Part shown: in pieces, positions 1 through 8,317 of the stretch
Numbering within the stretch: the first letter of the stretch is position 1
How the letters are laid out: every line of letters starts with the position of its first letter
DNA from: Adhaeribacter pallidiroseus
GTDB lineage: Bacteria; Bacteroidota; Bacteroidia; Cytophagales; Hymenobacteraceae
Assembly (NCBI RefSeq): GCF_003340495.1
Contig: NZ_QASA01000001.1
Span: forward strand, 124,001-188,000
Direction of reading: 5' to 3'
Length of the DNA: 64,000 nt
Program-made: the position numbers and the translations under genes
The notes under the pieces: generated by a model
The model's input: only the letters and a program-made list of their open reading frames with translations
Databases searched by the model: none
What the model was told of the DNA's origin: nothing

Positions 1-13
1 AATTAGTTAGCAA

Positions 14-1099
14 TTAACCTCTGAAATATTCGTAAGTTAAAATAATAGCTCCGGTCAAAACGATATTGATAATGGATAAAGGAATCAATCCTTTCCAACC
101 TAAATTTAAAAGCTGATCGTAGCGGAAACGAGGTAAGGTCCAGCGCACCCACATGAAGAAGAATATAAAACCGAATATTTTTAAAAATAATACCCCCGTT
201 CCAATGATGGTTACCGCATTATGCGCTACCACCGGATCGCTGGAAATTAATCGGCCAACCTGGTCTTGAAAAGGAAAATTAAAACCGCCAAAGTACAGCG
301 TACTCATTACCGCCGATGCCACAATGATATTCACGTACTCCGCAAACAAGTACAAGCCTAACTTCATGGAACCATACTCCGTGTGGTAACCACCTACTAA
401 TTCCGCTTCCGACTCTGGTAAATCAAACGGTGTACGGTTGGTTTCGGCAAACGAGCAGGTTAAGAAAATAATAAAACCTAAAGGCTGGTAAAAAATATTC
501 CAATTAAAGCCCGATATGCCGAACAACGGTTCGGATTGTTGTAATGCAATTTCGCGCAACGATAAAGTTCCCGTCATCATGAGCATTGCAATAATGGAAA
601 GTCCCATGGCAATTTCGTAGCTAATGTTCTGCGAAGCTGCCCGGATAGCGCCTAATAAAGAGAATTTATTATTAGAGGCCCAGCCACCAATCATAATGCC
701 GTATACTCCCAGCGACACTACTCCAAAAATATAGAGCATCCCAATGTTTACTTCAATCCCTTGAATCCGAGTGGTGCCAAAAGTATCGGATAAAATAGTA
801 TTTCCGAAAGGAACCACAGCGCTGCTCATTAAAGCCGTTAACATAGCTAAAGAGGGGCCAGCTATAAACAGCCATTTATTGGCAGTAGCCGGAATAAATT
901 CTTCTTTAAAAAATAACTTTACCGCGTCGGCTAAAGGCTGGCCTAATCCCCATGGACCTACCCGGTTTGGTCCGGGACGGTCTTGCAGGTAACCGGCAAT
1001 TCTTCGCTCCGCCCAGGTACAATAGGTTGCAATTAAAAGGGTAATACCAAAAATAGCTAATATGATAAGGGCCTGTATGGCCAATGCTGGGATCTCCAT
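14..1099 (-). CDS. nuoH: NADH-quinone oxidoreductase subunit H
   Basis: This is the complex I membrane subunit at the junction of the peripheral arm and the proton-pumping arm, forming part of the quinone chamber. The 361-residue protein is almost entirely hydrophobic with about eight membrane helices. The conserved loop containing AERRIAGYLQDRPGPNRVGP near residues 30-49 and the FAETNRTPFDLPE segment near residues 220-232 identify the NuoH/ND1 family. Length is as expected. It starts 6 nt after the nuoG stop, so the two are probably translationally linked. It is the last nuo gene visible; nuoI and later genes would lie beyond the left edge, which I cannot see. Confidence 0.97.
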   Translation of the reverse strand: MEIPALAIQALIILAIFGITLLIATYCTWAERRIAGYLQDRPGPNRVGPWGLGQPLADAVKLFFKEEFIPATANKWLFIAGPSLAMLTALMSSAVVPFGNTILSDTFGTTRIQGIEVNIGMLYIFGVVSLGVYGIMIGGWASNNKFSLLGAIRAASQNISYEIAMGLSIIAMLMMTGTLSLREIALQQSEPLFGISGFNWNIFYQPLGFIIFLTCSFAETNRTPFDLPESEAELVGGYHTEYGSMKLGLYLFAEYVNIIVASAVMSTLYFGGFNFPFQDQVGRLISSDPVVAHNAVTIIGTGVLFLKIFGFIFFFMWVRWTLPRFRYDQLLNLGWKGLIPLSIINIVLTGAIILTYEYFRG

Positions 1100-1105
1100 G
1101 CTGGG

Positions 1106-2098
1106 TTAATATGGTCTCGGAATAAGATTTAATTCTTTAGTTGTACTTTCGGGTAAATCGGCAATAATTTGCGGATTTATTACCGGCAACTCGTAATGGT
1201 TAGCCGAAATAACAGAAGCACGGGCAATATGACGCGGGCCTTCGATAGTCCAATCCGCTACTTCTTTTTTCTCGAAACGACATTCGTTACAGATAAAATC
1301 TACTACTTCGCCATACTCATTTTTGCGAGCCGTTACCCGAAGCACATCATTTCCCCGGGTCCAGAGTACAACTTTACCCGTACATTTTGGGCAGTCGCGG
1401 TGTGCATCAACGGGTTTGGTAAACCACACCCGATTTTTAAACCGGAATGTTTTATCGGTTAAGGCTCCAACCGGGCACACATCTATTACATTACCAGAAA
1501 AATCATTATCAATTACGTTCTCTATGTAAGTGCCTATTTCCGAGGCGTCTCCACGGCCTAAAACCCCGTGTACCCGCTTGTCGGTAATCTGGTCGGCAGT
1601 ATACACGCAGCGGTAGCACAGAATACACCGGTTCATGTGCAATTGAATCAGCGGACCAATGTCCTGCCGCTCAAAAGTACGCCGCTCTTCTTCGAAACGA
1701 GTAGCCGAGGTGCCGTGGTCGTAAGAAAAGTTCTGTAAATCGCACTCGCCTGCCTGGTCACAAACCGGGCAGTCTAACGGGTGGTTTATCAATAACATCT
1801 CTACCACCCCTTTGCGCGCTTCCAATACTTGCGGCGATAAGGTGTTTTCTACCACCATGCCATCTTGCACCGGCGTTACACACGATGCTACCAGTTTCGG
1901 CATGGGACGGGGATCTTTTGCGGAGCCAGCGGTTACTTTTACCAGACAGGCACGACATTTACCGCCGCTGCCTTTTAAAGGCGTATAGTAACACATGGCG
2001 GGTGGCACTACATCACCACCTATTTTACGGGCAGCATTCAGGATAGTAGTTCCGTCTTCTACTTCTACCTCTATGCCGTCGAAAGTTATTTTTGCCAT
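1106..2098 (-). CDS. nuoG: NADH-quinone oxidoreductase subunit G, short form (2Fe-2S/4Fe-4S)
   Basis: Iron-sulfur subunit of the complex I peripheral arm, relaying electrons from NuoF. The N-terminal ferredoxin-like domain holds the 2Fe-2S ligands (CYYTPLKGSGGKCRACLVKV, residues about 36-55). Next comes the His/Cys 4Fe-4S motif NHPLDCPVCDQAGECDLQN (about 104-122), then NRCILCYRCV and DVCPVGAL for a further 4Fe-4S cluster. At 330 residues it lacks the molybdopterin-oxidoreductase-like C-terminal domain of the E. coli 900-residue NuoG. A short form is common in Bacteroidota. An extra Cys pair set (CPKC...CNEC) near residues 237-270 may hold another metal site. The nuoF-nuoG gap is 118 nt. Confidence 0.93.
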   Translation of the reverse strand: MAKITFDGIEVEVEDGTTILNAARKIGGDVVPPAMCYYTPLKGSGGKCRACLVKVTAGSAKDPRPMPKLVASCVTPVQDGMVVENTLSPQVLEARKGVVEMLLINHPLDCPVCDQAGECDLQNFSYDHGTSATRFEEERRTFERQDIGPLIQLHMNRCILCYRCVYTADQITDKRVHGVLGRGDASEIGTYIENVIDNDFSGNVIDVCPVGALTDKTFRFKNRVWFTKPVDAHRDCPKCTGKVVLWTRGNDVLRVTARKNEYGEVVDFICNECRFEKKEVADWTIEGPRHIARASVISANHYELPVINPQIIADLPESTTKELNLIPRPY

Positions 2099-2196
2099 TT
2101 AAATTATATTGTTGACTACTTTTCGCCTTTTAAAACTACTCAGCTTCAGTTTTTTAAATTTTTTAAATTTTAGAGGCTAGATTAGACGTTTATAAA

Positions 2197-2216
2197 GTCC
2201 AGCATCCAGCTTCTAA
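2197..2216. repeat. short heptad-period repeat between nuoF and nuoG
   Basis: The plus strand reads CCAGCAT CCAGCTT CTAATTA with 7-nt spacing and abuts the nuoF stop codon. It is short, and is listed because longer arrays of the same period occur in other gaps of this operon. Confidence 0.4.
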
Positions 2217-3563
2217 TTACGCGAAAGCCAGATCTTCTGCTCCGCGGTAAACCGCACCCGGTGCTGTTGCTTTATCCGGATGGTTTACATGCCATTCAAA
2301 TTCTTCCCGGAAGTGACGAACCGCACTCGCTACCGGCCAAGCGGCAGCATCACCCAGTGGGCAAATAGTATTTCCTTCAATTTGCTTCGATACATTTACC
2401 AGCAGATCAATATCGTGCATGTGGCCATGGCCGTGCTCAATCCGATGCAGAATTTTTTCCATCCAACCGGTTCCTTCGCGGCATGGGCTACACTGGCCAC
2501 ACGATTCGTGATGGTAGAAGCGGGCAAAATTCCAGGTATTTCGTACAATACAGGTAGTATCGTCCATGGCAATAAAGCCACCAGAGCCTAACATAGTACC
2601 ACTTACAAAACCACCTTCCGATAACGACTCATAAGTCATTACCCGCGGGGTACCTTCCGCTGTTTTTAAAAATAATTGCGCTGGCAAGATAGGCACCGAC
2701 GAACCACCCGCCACAACGGCTTTAAATTCCCGGCCTTTCCAGATACCACCGCAGTATTCATCCGAGAATAAAAATTCCTCCACGGGTAAGCCTAATTCAA
2801 TTTCGTAAACACCCGGGCGGTTTAAATGCCCACCCGCCGAAATTAACTTAGTACCGGTACTCCGACCTACGCCAATTTTAGCGTATTCTTCGCCGGTATT
2901 GTTTACGATCCACGGCACCGCCGCTATCGATTCTACATTGTTTACCACCGTAGGGCAGGCGTACAAACCTTGCACTGCCGGAAATGGCGGCTTGTTCCGA
3001 GGATTGCCCCGCTTCCCTTCTAAAGATTCCAGAAGGGCTGTTTCTTCCCCACAGATATATGCACCGCCACCAGGGTGCACATGTAAATCTAATGAATAAC
3101 CGGAACCCAGAATGTTCTCTCCCAGAAAACCTGCTGCATAAGCTTCGGCAATTGCTTTTTCTAAAATCCGCAGCACAAACATTAATTCGCCGCGAATGTA
3201 GATATAAGAAGTGCGGGCACCCAAAGCATAGCTCGAGGTAATCATCCCTTCAATTAAGGAATGCGGAATTTTTTCCATTAGTACCCGGTCTTTAAAAGTA
3301 CCCGGTTCTGATTCGTCGGCGTTGCAAACTAAATAGCGGGGTTTGCCTTCTGGTTTAGCCAAAAAGCTCCATTTCATACCGGTTGGAAACCCAGCCCCGC
3401 CGCGACCACGTAAACCAGATTTTTTTACTTCATCCACCACTTCGTCGGGCGTCATGGTTTTCAAAGCTTTCTCTACTGACCGGTAACCACCCATTTTACG
3501 GTAGGTTTCCAGAGTGTTAATGCCCGGAACGTTTATATGTTCAGTTAATATTTTAACTCCCAT
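2217..3563 (-). CDS. nuoF: NADH-quinone oxidoreductase subunit F (NADH-binding)
   Basis: Catalytic NADH dehydrogenase subunit carrying FMN and the N3 4Fe-4S cluster; it accepts hydride from NADH and passes electrons to NuoG. FMN/NADH-binding signatures are visible: SGLRGRGGAGFPTGMKWSF (residues about 49-67), NADESEPGTFKDR (about 81-93) and HPGGGAYICGEETALLESLE (about 162-181). The cluster ligands are ESCGQCSPCREGTGW near residue 355 and TICPLGDAAAWP near residue 400. At 448 residues it is full length. It lies 127 nt downstream of nuoE, a gap filled with short direct repeats. Confidence 0.97.
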   Translation of the reverse strand: MGVKILTEHINVPGINTLETYRKMGGYRSVEKALKTMTPDEVVDEVKKSGLRGRGGAGFPTGMKWSFLAKPEGKPRYLVCNADESEPGTFKDRVLMEKIPHSLIEGMITSSYALGARTSYIYIRGELMFVLRILEKAIAEAYAAGFLGENILGSGYSLDLHVHPGGGAYICGEETALLESLEGKRGNPRNKPPFPAVQGLYACPTVVNNVESIAAVPWIVNNTGEEYAKIGVGRSTGTKLISAGGHLNRPGVYEIELGLPVEEFLFSDEYCGGIWKGREFKAVVAGGSSVPILPAQLFLKTAEGTPRVMTYESLSEGGFVSGTMLGSGGFIAMDDTTCIVRNTWNFARFYHHESCGQCSPCREGTGWMEKILHRIEHGHGHMHDIDLLVNVSKQIEGNTICPLGDAAAWPVASAVRHFREEFEWHVNHPDKATAPGAVYRGAEDLAFA

Positions 3564-3578
3564 TATTTATTTATTTTA

Positions 3579-3606
3579 GACACTAGTATCAGGACACTAG
3601 TATCAA
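3579..3606. repeat. 14-nt direct repeat, two copies
   Basis: GACACTAGTATCA occurs twice in tandem at 14-nt spacing (2 x 7) just upstream of the nuoF start. It belongs to the group of 7-nt-period intergenic arrays found across the window. Confidence 0.6.
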
Positions 3607-3663
3607 GACTTTGAAATTTTGTATTTCTCAGGTGAAGCTTCAAGTAAAATTTAAATATTTTAT

Positions 3664-3690
3664 ACTTGTTACTTGCTACCTGATACTTGT
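3664..3690. repeat. heptad array ACTTGTT/ACTTGCT
   Basis: Four consecutive 7-mers (ACTTGTT, ACTTGCT, ACCTGAT, ACTTGTT) run into the nuoE stop codon. The exact 7-nt period with one or two changes per unit is the pattern of the other intergenic arrays. Confidence 0.65.
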
Positions 3691-4199
3691 TTATTGTTTA
3701 CTTAACTCGTCGAGTAACTGATCTGTTTTTTCCGGGTCGAGGTTCTCGTAGTACTTTTCCCGAATCTGCAGCATCGGACCAAAGCCACAAGCCGCCAAGC
3801 ATTCTACTGTTTTCAACGTAAATAGGCCATCCGCACTATTTTCGCCCACGCGGCAACCTAAGCGATTCTCCAGATGCTCAATTAATTGGTCGGCGCCCCG
3901 TAACATGCAAGGTCCGGTACGGCACACTTCCAGAACGTGCTTACCAACCGGTTTTAAATTAAACATGGTATAAAAAGTGGCTACTTCGTACACCTCAATT
4001 GGCTGAATGTCTAAAATTTCGGCCACTTTATCTTGAACCGCGGGGCTTACCCAACCACCAAACTCCGCTTGCGCAATGTGCAGTATGGGAAGAATAGCTG
4101 ATTTTTTCCGATCCGGGGGTAGTGTGAAATATATCTTCTGATTTCGGCCATTGCCTCCTCAGAAAATTGTACTCTGTTTTGAGTTGTTGTTGATTCCAT
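3691..4199 (-). CDS. nuoE: NADH-quinone oxidoreductase subunit E (2Fe-2S), apparent frameshift
   Basis: 24-kDa-type subunit of complex I carrying the N1a 2Fe-2S cluster next to NuoF. The thioredoxin-like C-terminal part reads in frame from 4026, with cluster ligands CRTGPC and CLAACG and the family motif YEVATFYTMFN. The expected N-terminus (MESTTTQNRVQFSEEA, then IRRYISHYP) starts at an ATG at 4197-4199 but is in another frame. The frames meet at a run of five G (4115-4119). One more G there would join ISHY to PPDRKKSAILP and give a 169-residue protein of normal family length. The plain open frame has only a GTG start at 4026. I interpret one gene with a single-base deletion, most likely a homopolymer consensus error. 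Confidence 0.85.
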
Positions 4200-4302
4200 C
4201 AACGGTTTATTCTTGTTTATTTTATCAACATTTAAGTATTCCTTAACTGCTGTTTATTTTTATTTACTTTAAATCTCTGGCAAAGAGAATCAGCATTATA
4301 TT

Positions 4303-4667
4303 TTAAAATTGTTGACTTGCTGCTTCCAAATCTTTTAAAGCTTGTACTATTATTGGTTTTGAGTCTGGTAAATTATCATGTATAAGTTTCCAAACTACCG
4401 CTTTGTTGACTTTAAAATATTCATGCACTATTATATTTCTAAATCCTTTTATCCCTAACCAATCAACCGTATTATATTTATCTTTAATATCGGCTGATAT
4501 ATGATTTGTGGCTTCACCAATAATCATCAGGTTTCTTACACAGGCTTCTGCATCATCCGGTTTGATTCAAAATCTGAAAAAGGAATTCCTTCTACAAAAT
4601 CATCCAGTTCAGCAATTGCATCTAATATATGGTGCAACCTGTGTCGATCACCAATTTTATCGCGCAT
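4303..4667 (-). pseudogene. hepT: HepT-like toxin (HEPN/DUF86 RNase), frameshifted
   Basis: HepT proteins are HEPN-fold RNases paired with MntA nucleotidyltransferase antitoxins. The N-terminal half begins at the ATG at 4665-4667 (MRDKIGDRHRLHHILDAIAE) and stops about 43 residues later. The C-terminal half is open in the next frame from about 4550 and contains IIGEATNHIS and the catalytic RNIIVHEY, which fits the RX4HXY motif. Adding one base near 4545-4550 joins SNRMMQ to EACVRNL and restores the whole family profile (about 121 residues). The start codon overlaps the mntA stop by 11 nt. The break could be genuine toxin inactivation or the same kind of consensus error seen in nuoE. The shift is not in a long homopolymer. 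Confidence 0.8.
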
Positions 4668-4950
4668 ATATTAGCTTTTTGTCTTTTTCGATATACGGTC
4701 GGATATTATCATAAACATCATATGATGGAATTACGTCTACTTTTCGATGTAATATTTCTTCTAATTCCAGGTGCATGCCAAAAAAACGCCAACCAATATT
4801 TTGCGAATAATCTAAGTCAACCAGTAAATCAATATCGCTCTCGGCATCTGCTTCCCCGCGGGCAAATGAACCGAACAAGTAAGCTTTTAACACGGGCTGA
4901 TCTTTAAAATATTCCCGGATTAATTGTATTTCCTGTTCTGTTAGGTTCAT
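4657..4950 (-). CDS. mntA: MntA-like nucleotidyltransferase antitoxin
   Basis: Small 97-residue nucleotidyltransferase of the MNT/DNA polymerase beta superfamily. The motif GSFARGEADAESDIDLLVDL (residues about 27-46) supplies the GSx(10)DxD catalytic signature. In the studied Shewanella pair MntA transfers AMP to the HepT toxin, near the RX4HXY motif, to silence it. It overlaps hepT by 11 nt, the usual tight coupling of this toxin-antitoxin family. The pair sits between nuoD and nuoE on the same strand, where no gene is normally found, so it appears to be an insertion into the complex I operon. Confidence 0.88.
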   Translation of the reverse strand: MNLTEQEIQLIREYFKDQPVLKAYLFGSFARGEADAESDIDLLVDLDYSQNIGWRFFGMHLELEEILHRKVDVIPSYDVYDNIRPYIEKDKKLIYAR

Positions 4951-4958
4951 TGTTTGGC

Positions 4959-4995
4959 CACTCCCTAAATCCCTACCCGGTGGAGAGGGACTTTT
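4959..4995. repeat. CTCCCTAAATCCC-type dispersed repeat fragment
   Basis: The segment reads CACTCCCTAAATCCCTACC followed by CGGTGGAGAGGGACTTTT, so TCCCT and AGGGA form an imperfect inverted repeat. Similar CCCTAAATCCC/GGGACTT words recur between genes in many Bacteroidota from my memory. Only one copy was noticed here, between nuoD and the toxin-antitoxin pair, so it may mark one side of the insertion. Confidence 0.45.
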
Positions 4996-5027
4996 GATTA
5001 CAGTTAGCAGATAACTTTTAACTTTAC

Positions 5028-6284
5028 TTAAGCGTCTAATTCTCCCGCAATTACGTTCATGCTACTCAAAATTAAAATAGCATCGGATAACTGGGTGCCC
5101 ACCACCATTTCGGGATAGGCTTGGTAATAAATAAAACAAGGGCGCCGGAAATGTAAGCGGTAAGGCGTACGGCCCCCATCACTGATTAAATAAAAACCTA
5201 ACTCGCCGTTACCACCTTCTACGGAGTGGTATACTTCGCCTACCGGAGCTTCAATTTCACCCATAATAATTTTGAAGTGATAAATTAAAGCTTCCATGTT
5301 CTTATAAACGGCTTGCTTCGGCGGCAAAAAGTACTCCGGAGCATCGGCGTGATATGGGCCTTCGGGTAAGTTTTCCAAGGCTTGCTGCACAATCCGGAAG
5401 CTTTGCCAGATTTCTTCGTTCCGAACCATAAACCGGTCGTAAGTATCACCCGTGGTGCCTACCGGAATTTCAAAATCAAAGTCTTCATAAGACGAGTAAG
5501 GATTCATTACTCGCACATCATAATCTACACCAGCCGCCCGAAGGTTAGGTCCAGTAAAACCATAATTTAAAGCTTTTTCAGCAGTAATGGGGCCAACATC
5601 TTTAATTCGGTCTACGAAAATCCGGTTACGGGTAAACAAAGCTTCGAATTCCTTCATTACTTTCGGGAACCCGGCAATCCATTCGCGCAGTTTATGAATA
5701 GCAACCGGCGATAAATCGCGTTCCATACCGCCAATGCGACCCATGTTGGTAGTTAAACGGGCACCGCTCAATTCTTCGTAAATCTCGTAAATTTTCTCCC
5801 GCTCCTGGAACACGTACAAGAAACCGGTAAAAGCGCCGGAGTCAACCCCCAAGATACTGTTACAAATCAGGTGATCGGCAATCCGGGCCAGTTCCATTAC
5901 AATTACCCGGATATAATCGGCCCGTTTTGGGGTTTTAACACCTAAAAGCTTTTCTACCGTCATCCACCAGCCCATATTATTAATAGGGGAGGAGCAGTAG
6001 TTCATCCGGTCAGTAAGCGGGGTTATTTGATAGAACGGGCGGCGTTCGGCAATTTTCTCGAATGCCCGATGAATGTAGCCAATGGTCGGAACACCCGACA
6101 CAATCCGCTCCCCATCCATTTGCAAAATATTCTGGAAAATACCGTGCGTAGCCGGGTGCGTTGGGCCCAGATTCAGCGTGGTAAGTTCGCGTTCGTGTTC
6201 GTTATATTGAGCAGGCAATGAATCCGGAATTTTTTCAATTCCCACATTCGTGTTTACCTTGTCTTCTATTATAATATCTGCCAT
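5028..6284 (-). CDS. nuoD: NADH-quinone oxidoreductase subunit D (49-kDa)
   Basis: Quinone-site subunit of the complex I connecting module, related to the large subunit of NiFe hydrogenases but without the metal ligands. Family signatures are LNLGPTHPATHGIFQNIL (residues about 38-55), EKIAERRPFYQ, and the C-terminal VEGGNGELGFYLISDGG with RLHFRRPCFIYYQ. At 418 residues it is full length, encoded separately from nuoC and not fused. The start ATG is followed upstream by a heptad array and a 164-nt gap to nuoC. Confidence 0.97.
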   Translation of the reverse strand: MADIIIEDKVNTNVGIEKIPDSLPAQYNEHERELTTLNLGPTHPATHGIFQNILQMDGERIVSGVPTIGYIHRAFEKIAERRPFYQITPLTDRMNYCSSPINNMGWWMTVEKLLGVKTPKRADYIRVIVMELARIADHLICNSILGVDSGAFTGFLYVFQEREKIYEIYEELSGARLTTNMGRIGGMERDLSPVAIHKLREWIAGFPKVMKEFEALFTRNRIFVDRIKDVGPITAEKALNYGFTGPNLRAAGVDYDVRVMNPYSSYEDFDFEIPVGTTGDTYDRFMVRNEEIWQSFRIVQQALENLPEGPYHADAPEYFLPPKQAVYKNMEALIYHFKIIMGEIEAPVGEVYHSVEGGNGELGFYLISDGGRTPYRLHFRRPCFIYYQAYPEMVVGTQLSDAILILSSMNVIAGELDA

Positions 6285-6290
6285 GTTAGC

Positions 6291-6325
6291 GTTGTTCGTT
6301 ATTCGTTATCTGTTATCCGCTATCT
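6291..6325. repeat. heptad array GTTATTC family upstream of nuoD
   Basis: Five consecutive 7-mers (GTTGTTC, GTTATTC, GTTATCT, GTTATCC, GCTATCT) begin 6 nt upstream of the nuoD start, inside the operon. The same word family recurs at 16772-16806. Confidence 0.7.
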
Positions 6326-6448
6326 CTGTCTATGCAACCTGAAACAAATAACGCATGGTTAATTTTTAAATTTATTCGTTGCTTTGCTTTAATATCCTTC
6401 TTTCAAATATGGTTTAAACAACTAACTACGAATAGGGGTAAACTAAAA

Positions 6449-6961
6449 TTAACGGCCAAAGAAAGTATCCACCTTATCTTCCCGGGTACCATCTTCTAGG
6501 GGATAGTGCTTGCGCATGGGGTGATAAGTCATGTCTTCTACATTTAAAATGCGGATGAGATTCGGATGCCCTTCGAACTGAATACCGTAAAAATCAAAAG
6601 TTTCCCGTTCCATCCAGTTTGCCGCCGCGTACAAATTAGTGGCCGTAGGCACGATAGGGTTATCAATCGGAAAGAAAATCTTTATCCGCAACCGTACATT
6701 GTGCACCAAGCTATGAACATGATAGATAACCCCTAACTCCTGCTCTTTGTTATCGGGATAATGAATGCCGCACATGGTGGTGAGGAAATTCATTTTAAGA
6801 TCCGCATCGTTATATAAATGCGTTAAAAGCGGAATAATCTGATCGCGGGTAGTGGTTACCGTTAACAGGCCGTAGGGCTCTTCTACATTAAAAATAGATT
6901 CGCCAAATTTAGCAGTAATATTATCTAAAACGTGTTGGTTGGTTAACCCTTGCTCGGCCAT
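6449..6961 (-). CDS. nuoC: NADH-quinone oxidoreductase subunit C (30-kDa)
   Basis: Peripheral-arm subunit that packs against NuoD and NuoB. The family block ANWMERETFDFYGIQFEGHP (residues about 113-132) and the end PMRKHYPLEDGTREDK identify it. At 170 residues it is the stand-alone form. It begins 3 nt downstream of nuoB, indicating translational coupling. Confidence 0.95.
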   Translation of the reverse strand: MAEQGLTNQHVLDNITAKFGESIFNVEEPYGLLTVTTTRDQIIPLLTHLYNDADLKMNFLTTMCGIHYPDNKEQELGVIYHVHSLVHNVRLRIKIFFPIDNPIVPTATNLYAAANWMERETFDFYGIQFEGHPNLIRILNVEDMTYHPMRKHYPLEDGTREDKVDTFFGR

Positions 6962-6964
6962 GGA

Positions 6965-7507
6965 TTATTTAATGTTGTAAGAAGCTAATAGTTCCTGGTA
7001 TTCCGGTGAGTTCCGGCGGCGTAAAGATTCGTTTTTAGCTAATTCCTGTACTTGCATTAAGCCATCCAGTACTTGCTCCGGACGGGGAGGGCAGCCGGGA
7101 ATGTACACGTCTACCGGAATAATGCGGTCGATGCCTTGTAACACACTGTAAGTATCAAAAATACCCCCGCTGCACGCACATGCCCCCATGGCTAATACCC
7201 ACCGGGGTTCGGCCATCTGCTCATAAACTTGCTTTACAATAGGCGCCATTTTCTTAGCAATCGTACCCATTACCATTAATAAATCGGCTTGGCGGGGCGA
7301 GAAGCTAGGACGCTCGGAACCAAAACGGGCAATGTCGTAAGTAGAGCCCATCGTTGCCATAAATTCAATACCACAGCAAGACGTAGCAAAAGGTAGGGGC
7401 CAAAGCGAATTACTGCGGGCAATTCCTACCACTTTTTCTAAAGAAGTAGCAAAAAAGCCTTGTCCTTCTACACCTTCGGGCGCCTCTACCGTTTTTATAT
7501 TACTCAT
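6965..7507 (-). CDS. nuoB: NADH-quinone oxidoreductase subunit B (N2 cluster)
   Basis: Subunit holding the terminal 4Fe-4S cluster N2 that donates electrons to quinone. The tandem cysteines in [16 protein letters not shown] (residues about 41-56), GACACSGG (about 107-114) and [12 protein letters not shown] (about 138-149) are the four N2 ligands. At 180 residues the length is standard. It follows nuoA by 97 nt. Confidence 0.97.
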   Translation of the reverse strand: MSNIKTVEAPEGVEGQGFFATSLEKVVGIARSNSLWPLPFATSCCGIEFMATMGSTYDIARFGSERPSFSPRQADLLMVMGTIAKKMAPIVKQVYEQMAEPRWVLAMGACACSGGIFDTYSVLQGIDRIIPVDVYIPGCPPRPEQVLDGLMQVQELAKNESLRRRNSPEYQELLASYNIK

Positions 7508-7604
7508 GATTGTTTCTATTTAGATTTAAGAATAAGAAATATCCTACTTCTTAACATACCTGTAATCTTAAAAGTTTATCCACACCTAAGTATTTAGGCT
7601 GGGG

Positions 7605-7985
7605 TTACTCCCACTTTAATATTCCTTTTTTAATTACGTAGAAGAATCCTAACATCAGCATGGCCATAAATACGATCATCTGTATAAAGCCCTCCATGCC
7701 TAAGCCCCGGAAATTAACGGCCCACGGATAAAGGAAAATAACTTCTACGTCAAAAAGTACAAAAAGAATAGCGGTCATGAAGTATTTATAGGAAACCGGT
7801 GTACGGGCATTGCCTACAGATTCAACGCCGCATTCCCAGGCCGCATCTTTTACTTTACTGTGGCGTTTAGGGCCGATTAAGTGCGTAACTACAATAGCAA
7901 ATACGACAAAGCCTAAAGCGGCGGCAAATTGTATTAATATCGGTAAATAATCGGAAGGCAATTGAGCGGTGGCGGCTGTTTCCAT
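7605..7985 (-). CDS. nuoA: NADH-quinone oxidoreductase subunit A
   Basis: Small membrane subunit of complex I with three predicted helices (residues about 13-35, 66-88 and 95-118). The conserved loop KDAAWECGVESVGNARTP and YFMTAILFVLFDVEVIFLYP are diagnostic of NuoA/ND3. It is the first gene of the operon, reading leftwards, with a well-formed promoter about 35-60 nt upstream of its ATG. Confidence 0.96.
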   Translation of the reverse strand: METAATAQLPSDYLPILIQFAAALGFVVFAIVVTHLIGPKRHSKVKDAAWECGVESVGNARTPVSYKYFMTAILFVLFDVEVIFLYPWAVNFRGLGMEGFIQMIVFMAMLMLGFFYVIKKGILKWE

Positions 7986-8016
7986 CTCTAAAAAATCGGT
8001 TATTAAAATTTGGGAG

Positions 8017-8046
8017 CAAAAGTACGCATTAATCAGAATTATTCAA
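8017..8046 (-). promoter_or_regulatory. nuo operon promoter, Bacteroidota type
   Basis: On the minus strand the -7 element TACTTTTG (8017-8024) matches TAnnTTTG exactly. A -33 TTG (8044-8046) lies 19 nt upstream of it, the optimal spacing known for the Bacteroidota housekeeping sigma factor. The implied start site is roughly 20-30 nt upstream of nuoA. Confidence 0.8.
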
Positions 8047-8317
8047 AAGAAAGCAGTACCGGATATAAAAGGATCGGCCACAATTTAAAACCCGAAAGAA
8101 GATTAAGCGGCCATAATAGCTCTAACGAAGTAAAAACTTCGATTTTTTTAAATTTTAGACTAATTATAAATTACTTGGTGAGTTACAAACTGGTTTAAAT
8201 TAAAAAGTACCTGTAGCACTTGGGCGTATTTATAATTGGTTTTAGATAAAAGTAATTAGCTTGAGTTCGAGATAAGAATAGAACAAAGTTTAGTCTAAAG
8301 TTATCCTTCTTTATTTC

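Noticed and set aside
4112-4120. Programmed frameshifting in nuoE as the leading explanation
   Set aside because: No slippery-site plus stimulator structure is evident and four other genes show the same one-base loss, so a sequencing error is simpler.
4303-4527. A free-standing 74-residue gene
   Set aside because: It is only the C-terminal half of HepT; the N-terminal half is directly upstream in another frame.
8010-8198. A 62-codon gene over the nuo promoter
   Set aside because: It has no resemblance to known proteins, lies over a well-matched promoter and looks like chance.
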